Below, one piece after another: positions 59,485-64,000 of a stretch of 64,000 nucleotides of DNA. The stretch lies in contig CAWGSF010000001.1 of the NCBI GenBank assembly GCA_963825255.1, forward strand, positions 434,001-498,000. The letters run 5' to 3'. The position numbers and the translations under genes are program-made. This DNA comes from JAIBJN01 sp963825255 (lineage in GTDB: Bacteria > Actinomycetota > Thermoleophilia > Gaiellales > Gaiellaceae). Position 1 is the first letter of the stretch, and every line of letters begins with the position of its first letter. The notes beneath the pieces were generated by a model that was not told the origin of the DNA, ran no database searches, and was given only the letters and a program-made list of their open reading frames with translations.

Positions 59485-60981
59485 CTACGCGGCCAGCCGG
59501 CGCGCGAGCTCGGCCAGAAGCCGAACCCCGTAGCCGGTGGCCCCCAGGCGGGTGTAGTAGTCGCCCCGGCCGCGCTCGAGGTACGCCGTCCCGGCGATGT
59601 CGAGGTGGGCCCACGGCCCCTCGCCGACGAACTCCTGGAGGAAGGCCGCCGCCAGAATCGGCGATGCCTGCCTGAGGTCGGACGAATTCTTGAGATCGGC
59701 GAAGGCCGAGTCGTTGTACCGGTCGTAACGCTCGTGCAGCGGCAGCCGCCACGCGTGGTCGCCGGTCGTCTCCGCAGCCTCCTCGATCTCCGCCGCCCAG
59801 GCGTCGTCGTTCGCGAAGAGGCCGGCGTAGAGGTCGCCCATCGCAACCACGATTCCGCCCGTCAGGGTCGCGAGGTCGAGCAGGTGGGTCGCTCCCGACT
59901 CGCGCGCGTACCAGAGCGCGTCGGCGAGGATCAGCCGCCCCTCGGCGTCGGTGTTCGCGATCTCGATCGTCTTGCCGTTCGATGCCTTCAGGATGTCGCC
60001 CGGCCGGTAGGCGTGCCCGCTCGGGAGGTTCTCGCAGGACGGGACGACCGCGAGAATCCGCAGCGGGAGGCCGAGCTCCGCGATCGCTCCGAGGCCGGCG
60101 AGGACGGCGCCGCCGCCGCCCATGTCCGACTTCATCTCGTCCAGGTGGAGGGCCGGCTTCAGGGAGAGACCGCCGGCGTCGAAGGTGATCGCCTTCCCGA
60201 CGAGCCCGACGCGCAGGTCGGGCCGGACGGGCTGCTCGGGCTCGTAGGACAGCGTGATCAGGCGCGGAGGCGTGTCGCTCCCGCGACTGACGGCCTCGAG
60301 ACCACCCATGCCGGCCGCGCGGATCTCCTCGGGGCCGAGCGCCTCGAAGCGGAGCGCCGGGCTCGAAGCGGCCAGCTCCTCCGCCCAGCCGGCGAGCGCC
60401 TCCGGGTCGAGCTCGTTCGCTGGAGCGTTCACGAGGTCGCGGCAGCGGTTCGCCCACGCGGCGACGACCGCGGCCCGCCTCGCCTCGTCCAGGGCCGCCC
60501 GGGCGCCCGGGCCGCAGAGGAGAAGCCGCTCGATCGTTCCTCGCTGCTCCGTCCTCGTCTTCCAGCGGCCGGCCTCGTACGGGCCGAGGACGGTGCCGTC
60601 GACGATCCCTCGTGCCTGCTCCTCGGGTGGAAGCCCACCGTCCGCCGTGATGACCCATGCGACGACCGTCCCCCGGACGTCCGCGGCCCGCGTGGCGAGT
60701 GCGCCCGCAGCGGTCCGCAGGTCGTCGACCGTGGGCCCGCCGCTGCCCACGCCGGCGGCTGCGACCCTGCGCGCGGCCACCTGGGACTCGGTGTGGAGGA
60801 GGGTCACGCGCCCTCGCTCGCCGGTGAGCTCACCGTCCTCGATCAGGTGTCGCAAGCGCCCGTCCACCGCCCGATCGAGCTCCTGGGCGGGATCGGAGAG
60901 AGTGACCGGGTCCGGCACCGCGAAGGCGAGGACGTCGGCCTCGACCCCCTCGGGCGGCGCCTCGACGAGCTCGATCTCCAT
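59485..60981 (-). CDS. pepA: Leucyl aminopeptidase (M17)
   Basis: ATG at 60981; 498 residues. Two-metal site and catalytic residues: VGKAITFDAGGLSLKP, DMGGGGAVLAG (Lys-Ser-Asp before it), NTDAEGRLILADAL and LATLTGGIVVAMGDLYAG; RYDRYNDSAFADLKN is the C-terminal family box. It cuts N-terminal residues from peptides in the cytoplasm, supplying amino acids. Followed closely by the acyl-CoA dehydrogenase, perhaps an amino-acid catabolic operon. Confidence 0.95.
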   Translation of the reverse strand: MEIELVEAPPEGVEADVLAFAVPDPVTLSDPAQELDRAVDGRLRHLIEDGELTGERGRVTLLHTESQVAARRVAAAGVGSGGPTVDDLRTAAGALATRAADVRGTVVAWVITADGGLPPEEQARGIVDGTVLGPYEAGRWKTRTEQRGTIERLLLCGPGARAALDEARRAAVVAAWANRCRDLVNAPANELDPEALAGWAEELAASSPALRFEALGPEEIRAAGMGGLEAVSRGSDTPPRLITLSYEPEQPVRPDLRVGLVGKAITFDAGGLSLKPALHLDEMKSDMGGGGAVLAGLGAIAELGLPLRILAVVPSCENLPSGHAYRPGDILKASNGKTIEIANTDAEGRLILADALWYARESGATHLLDLATLTGGIVVAMGDLYAGLFANDDAWAAEIEEAAETTGDHAWRLPLHERYDRYNDSAFADLKNSSDLRQASPILAAAFLQEFVGEGPWAHLDIAGTAYLERGRGDYYTRLGATGYGVRLLAELARRLAA

Positions 60982-61073
60982 CCGCGACGGAGGATCGTAT
61001 AGGAGGACACCGAGCACCTGCCCCGAACGAGGGATACGCCCGTTTCCGGCCACGCCGATACAGAGGAAGCGCA

Positions 61074-61295
61074 ATGAGCGCAGCTCTACCCTCTCCCCAG
61101 CCCGCACCCTCCCCTCGCGGGCGACAACCTCTCCCCGTCGAAGCCCTCCAGGATCTCCTCGGAGGGCTTCTCGTGGAGAGGGAACGTCTGCACGAGACGG
61201 GCTCGGAACTCGAGCTCGAGCGGAACCGCCGCGAGATCGTCCGTGTGCAGAGGGAGATCTGCCACGCGTTCATCGCGGCCGCGCAGGGCCGCTGA
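61074..61295 (+). CDS. Small helical hypothetical protein
   Basis: ATG at 61074; 73 residues. A proline-rich head (LPSPQPAPSPRGRQPLP) is followed by a long charged helix (LLVERERLHETGSELELERN in part) ending HAFIAAAQGR. It is divergent from pepA (92 bases) and 24 bases before the MFS gene. It may be a coiled-coil partner. No family recognised. Confidence 0.5.
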   Translation: MSAALPSPQPAPSPRGRQPLPVEALQDLLGGLLVERERLHETGSELELERNRREIVRVQREICHAFIAAAQGR

Positions 61296-61319
61296 CGACC
61301 GGACGGTAACGTTCGGCAC

Positions 61320-62507
61320 GTGCACCGGGGCGTCGACACGCGGGCGATGAGCGCGCTCTCGTCGGGGCATCTGGCGACCGACCTCGCGCAGGGCGCGCTC
61401 CCGGCGCTCCTGCCCTTCCTCACCGACCGCTTCGACCTCACCTACACGATGGCCGGCGCGCTCGTGCTCACGGCGACGATCGCGTCCTCGATCATCCAGC
61501 CAGCGTTCGGGCTCTGGTCGGATGTGCGCGGCGTTCTCTGGATCCTGCCGGCCGGCGTCGTCCTGGCCGGCATGGGGATCGCCTTCGCCTCGGTCGCGCC
61601 GAGCTACGAGCTCGTCCTCCTCGGCGTGCTCGTCTCCGGGGTCGGCGTCGCGGCGTATCACCCGGAGGGCTCGAAGTACGCGAGCTTCGTGAGCGGCGAG
61701 CGGCGCGCGAGCGGGATGTCCCTCTTCTCGGTGGGGGGCAACGTCGGCTTCGCGCTCGGCCCGCTCTACGCGTCCTTCTTCGTCATCACGCTCGGGTTCG
61801 GCCTCGACGGCGGGGTGTTCCTCGTCCTTCCGGGCCTCGTCGTCGGGTCGGTGCTGGTGGTGCTGCTCCCGTACCTGGCGTCGTTCACGCCCCGGCACGC
61901 GGCGTTCGGCGCCCGCCCCGGCGCCCGGAGCCAGTGGGGAGGGTTGTCCCTCCTCCTCGGGATCGTCGGCCTGAGGAGCCTCGCGCACATGGGCCTCTTC
62001 ACGTTCATCCCGCTCTACGAGATCTCGCGGGGGAACGGCGCCGGCTACGGAACCTGGATGCTCGCGGTCTTCCTGCTGGCCGGAGCGCTGGGGACGCTCG
62101 TGGGCGGGCCGCTCGCCGACCGGGTCGGCCGGCGGACCGTCCTGCTCGGGAGCTTCGTGGTCGCGCCGCCGCTCATCCTCACGTACGTCCTCGTCGGCGG
62201 GGCCGTCGGCGCGATCGCCCTCTTCTGCGCGGGGATGGCCGTGATCGGCACGTTCGGCGTCACCCTGGTGATGAGCCAGGAGTACCTGCCCGCCCGCGTC
62301 GGGCTGGCGTCGGGGCTCTCGATCGGCTTCGCGATCGGGCTGGGCGGGATCGCGGCGCTCACGCTGGGCGCGGTCGCGGACGTGGTCGACCTCGAGACGG
62401 CCGTGCTCGTGACCGCTCTCGGGCCCGCGCTCGGCATCTTCCTGACCCTCCTCCTTCCCCCGGCGCGGGCGATCGTCCCGACGGAGCCGGCGACGGCGCC
62501 GGTCTAA
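61320..62507 (+). CDS. MFS transporter, fosmidomycin-resistance (Fsr) group
   Basis: GTG at 61320 gives 395 residues; ATG 61347 is an alternative start. Twelve hydrophobic segments are seen. SSGHLATDLAQGALPALLPFL and FGLWSDVRG are typical of Fsr-type exporters, and a second MFS motif A appears in GGPLADRVGRRTVLL. It should export small drugs or metabolites with protons. The stop is directly followed by hairpin element copy 2. Confidence 0.88.
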   Translation: MHRGVDTRAMSALSSGHLATDLAQGALPALLPFLTDRFDLTYTMAGALVLTATIASSIIQPAFGLWSDVRGVLWILPAGVVLAGMGIAFASVAPSYELVLLGVLVSGVGVAAYHPEGSKYASFVSGERRASGMSLFSVGGNVGFALGPLYASFFVITLGFGLDGGVFLVLPGLVVGSVLVVLLPYLASFTPRHAAFGARPGARSQWGGLSLLLGIVGLRSLAHMGLFTFIPLYEISRGNGAGYGTWMLAVFLLAGALGTLVGGPLADRVGRRTVLLGSFVVAPPLILTYVLVGGAVGAIALFCAGMAVIGTFGVTLVMSQEYLPARVGLASGLSIGFAIGLGGIAALTLGAVADVVDLETAVLVTALGPALGIFLTLLLPPARAIVPTEPATAPV

Positions 62508-62673
62508 AGAACTCCTTTCGAAATGAAGCACTGAGTCGCCGGGCCGCCCTGGACGGCGCGATGCTGCGTCCTCGGTCGCGCCTGTATCTCCTCGATACGA
62601 GCGCGCCCTGCGTCCTTGCCTCGCACTCGCCCAGGACACCCCGACGACGAGGCCTCATTCCGAAATGAGTTCT
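62508..62673. repeat. Long-hairpin intergenic element, copy 2
   Basis: A 166-bp interval that fills the gap between the MFS and SCP2 genes. The ends are a near-perfect 19-base inverted repeat: AGAACTCCTTTCGAAATGA at 62508 against the complement of 62655-62673 (AGAACTCATTTCGGAATGA). Inside, the arms GTCGCCGGG and its partner, and a tip GTATC-TCCTC-GATAC, continue the hairpin. The 121-bp core (62531-62651) matches copy 1, but the outer arms do not, while still pairing with each other. Confidence 0.8.
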
Positions 62674-62684
62674 AAGCTCCGACG

Positions 62685-63002
62685 ATGCCCGACAGCGCCC
62701 GTGACTTCTTCGACGAGCTGGCGACGAGGACCGCCGGGGGCTCCGAGCGGACGCGCGGCCTGCGCGCGACGTACCGCTTCGACGTCGAGGGCGCGGGCAG
62801 CTGGCTCGTGGCCGTCGACGACGGCACCGTCTCGGTGAGCGAGGGCGACGCGGACGCCGACTGCGTCATCGCCGTCCCCGAGAAGACGCTGCTGCGCATC
62901 GTCCGCGGCGAGCAGAACGCGATGGGCGCCTTCCTCATGGGCAAGATCCAGGTCGAGGGCGACACCGGCCTCGCCATGCGCCTCCGCGACCTTCTCGGCT
63001 AG
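62685..63002 (+). CDS. SCP2 sterol-carrier-like domain protein
   Basis: ATG at 62685; 105 residues, one SCP2 domain. It reads FFDELATRTAGG, a central sheet (ATYRFDVEGAGSWLVAVDDG, VSEGDADADCVIAV), then LLRIVRGEQNAMGAFLMGKIQVEGD (in part) and a C-terminal helix. The fold has a hydrophobic cavity for fatty acyl or sterol-like lipids. It converges with pdxH. Confidence 0.9.
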   Translation: MPDSARDFFDELATRTAGGSERTRGLRATYRFDVEGAGSWLVAVDDGTVSVSEGDADADCVIAVPEKTLLRIVRGEQNAMGAFLMGKIQVEGDTGLAMRLRDLLG

Positions 63003-63008
63003 GCCGCC

Positions 63009-63605
63009 TCAGGGGGCGAGGCGCTCGAGGGCCCACGAGCCGTCGCCCGCTCGCGAGTAGCGGAAGCGGTCGTGCAGGCGGTTCGCGCGGTTCTGCCAGA
63101 ACTCCAGGCGCGCGGGCGCGAGGACGTAGCCGCCCCACCACGGCGGGAGCGGAGGGTCGTCGCCGTAGGTCGCCTCGGCTTCCGCGTAAGCCCTGTCGAG
63201 CGCCGCGCGGTCGGGGATCACGGTGCTCTGGCGCGAGGCCCAGGCGCCCAGGCGGCTTCCGAGCGGCCGGGTGCGGAAGTACGCCTCGGACTCCTCGCGG
63301 CCGAGCGTCGAGACCTGCCCGGCGACCGTCACCTGTCGGCGCGGCTCCTGTGGCCAGTGGAACACGAGCGCGCCGTGAGGATTCTCGGCGAGCTCCGTCC
63401 CCTTGCGGCTCTCGGTGTTCGTGAAGAAGGAGAAGCCGCGCTCGTCGAGCCCCTTGAGGAGGACCGTGCGGGCCGACGGCCGACCGGATGCGTCCGCTGT
63501 CGCGAGCGTCATCGCCTCCGGCATGGCGATCCCGGCGGCGAGGGCCTCGTCGAGCCAGCGCCGGAACTGGGCGAGCGGGTCGGGGAGCAGGTCGCCGGCC
63601 TCCAC
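63009..63605 (-). CDS. pdxH: Pyridoxamine/pyridoxine 5'-phosphate oxidase
   Basis: GTG at 63605 overlaps the upstream stop by one base; 198 residues. Family landmarks are DPLAQFRRWLDEALAAG, ARTVLLKGLDERGFSFFTN (FMN contacts), ALVFHWPQEPRRQV, RPLGSRLGAWASRQS and a C-terminal FWQNRANRLHDRFRY. It makes the PLP cofactor needed by CysM, HisC and IlvA. The stop is six bases from the convergent SCP2 gene. Confidence 0.93.
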   Translation of the reverse strand: MEAGDLLPDPLAQFRRWLDEALAAGIAMPEAMTLATADASGRPSARTVLLKGLDERGFSFFTNTESRKGTELAENPHGALVFHWPQEPRRQVTVAGQVSTLGREESEAYFRTRPLGSRLGAWASRQSTVIPDRAALDRAYAEAEATYGDDPPLPPWWGGYVLAPARLEFWQNRANRLHDRFRYSRAGDGSWALERLAP

Positions 63606-64000
63606 TACTCCTCCAGCTCCACGAGGAGCGCGCCGCCCGCGACCCGGTCGCCTTCGGCGACGTGCACGCGCCGGACGACGGCTGCGTACGGCGAGACGAG
63701 CGGCGTCTCCATCTTCATCGCCTCGAGGAGGACGAGCGGCTGGCGCGGCTCGACGCGGTCTCCCGGTTGGGCGAGGACACGGATGACCACGCCCGGCATC
63801 GGCGCCGTGAGCGCGCTCGTCTCGTGGGCTCCCGAAGCGGGACGGGCCGTCGTCTCGACGGTCGGCGGCACCGACGCGCGGCGCCTCGGCGGCCATCCAG
63901 GTCGCGGCCCAGCCGCCACCCGACCGGCCCAGGACCGCGGCGCGGGCCTCGCGAGCGAGAGCGGCGGGTTCTCCGTCAGGAACGCGGTCGTCGTCCGCCC
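63605..64000 (-). CDS. Acyl-CoA carboxylase biotinyl (C-terminal) part, 5' truncated
   Basis: The frame is open through the window edge, so only the last 131 residues are seen. The biotinyl domain has VVIRVLAQPGDRVEPRQPL and the biotin Lys in EAMKMETPLVSPYAA, ending VAGGALLVELEE. An N-terminal linker with TENPPLSL and Pro/Arg-rich sequence precedes it. It is most likely the alpha subunit (biotin carboxylase plus carrier) of an acetyl- or propionyl-CoA carboxylase; the latter would fit meaB. Coupled to pdxH by a one-base overlap. Confidence 0.88.
   Translation of the reverse strand, partial: GRTTTAFLTENPPLSLARPAPRSWAGRVAAGPRPGWPPRRRASVPPTVETTARPASGAHETSALTAPMPGVVIRVLAQPGDRVEPRQPLVLLEAMKMETPLVSPYAAVVRRVHVAEGDRVAGGALLVELEE

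Noticed and set aside
1..64000. CRISPR array, tRNA or rRNA genes
   Set aside because: No regularly spaced direct repeats, tRNA-like T-loop words in context or rRNA signatures were noticed on either strand; this was a by-eye search, so tRNAscan-SE and CRISPR finders would be needed to confirm.

Overview
The window is a very GC-rich, densely packed bacterial chromosome segment that reads as Actinomycetota, most likely class Thermoleophilia (Gaiellales/Solirubrobacterales-like). The evidence is GTG starts, 1-4 nt stop/start overlaps, a mec/cysO/cysM/moeZ sulfur-transfer cluster, an F420-type luciferase-like oxidoreductase, an SSI-type protease inhibitor, an lhr-nei2 pair and a housekeeping sigma factor. 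The exact lineage is inference. No tRNA, rRNA, CRISPR array, insertion sequence or prophage was recognised, and no stretch over 300 bases lacks a gene.

Layout. 1-10 kb: end of a FAD/BBE oxidase, several VOC dioxygenase-like proteins, a DHA2 efflux pump, Tag glycosylase, a membrane adenylate cyclase, an MFS transporter missing its middle, an OLD-family nuclease, a UspA protein and a cupin/LLM pair. 10-20 kb: a flavoprotein, a NarL-type two-component pair, NagA, a CNNM/CorC protein, a frame-broken M20 peptidase plus Gfo/Idh dehydrogenase, and secreted or lipid-anchored proteins. 20-25.7 kb: the cysteine-synthesis cluster, in which the sulfur carrier is fused in frame to the synthase, then a TPR protein and SigA. 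25.8-32.4 kb: hydrolases, a dipeptidase-proline dehydrogenase pair and a HxlR regulator. 32.4-38.7 kb: envelope proteins, an ECF sigma factor with a membrane-anchored beta-propeller partner, two wall peptidases and a tandem duplicated unknown gene; almost every larger gene here carries a frame break. 38.7-48.6 kb: acyl-CoA dehydrogenase, carotenoid-type oxidoreductase, HhH-GPD protein, Lhr helicase, Nei-type glycosylase and a possible HEPN-like protein. 48.7-64 kb: a ParA-like ATPase overlapping an FtsZ with a long N-terminal extension, then GGT, GNAT, HisC, MeaB, IlvA, DUF72, acyl-CoA dehydrogenase, PepA, MFS, SCP2, PdxH and the biotinyl end of an acyl-CoA carboxylase.

Working together: MoeZ-like activation, the CysO-CysM fusion and Mec should form one cysteine-making route. 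IlvA (2-oxobutyrate), MeaB (methylmalonyl-CoA mutase chaperone), the acyl-CoA dehydrogenases and the biotinyl carboxylase end fit propionyl-CoA/branched-chain metabolism. Dipeptidase plus proline dehydrogenase fits peptide and proline catabolism. Lhr, Nei, Tag and the HhH protein are DNA repair.

The most interesting non-genic signals are two copies of an approximately 165-bp intergenic element that folds on itself end to end, with outer arms that differ between copies yet remain self-complementary, and two copies of an AT-rich 25-27 bp palindrome placed between convergent genes. The frame breaks are unevenly spread (7.8, 12.9, 17-18.3, 32.7-38.7 and 43.6 kb; none seen from 46 to 64 kb), so local sequence error should be excluded before any gene is called dead.
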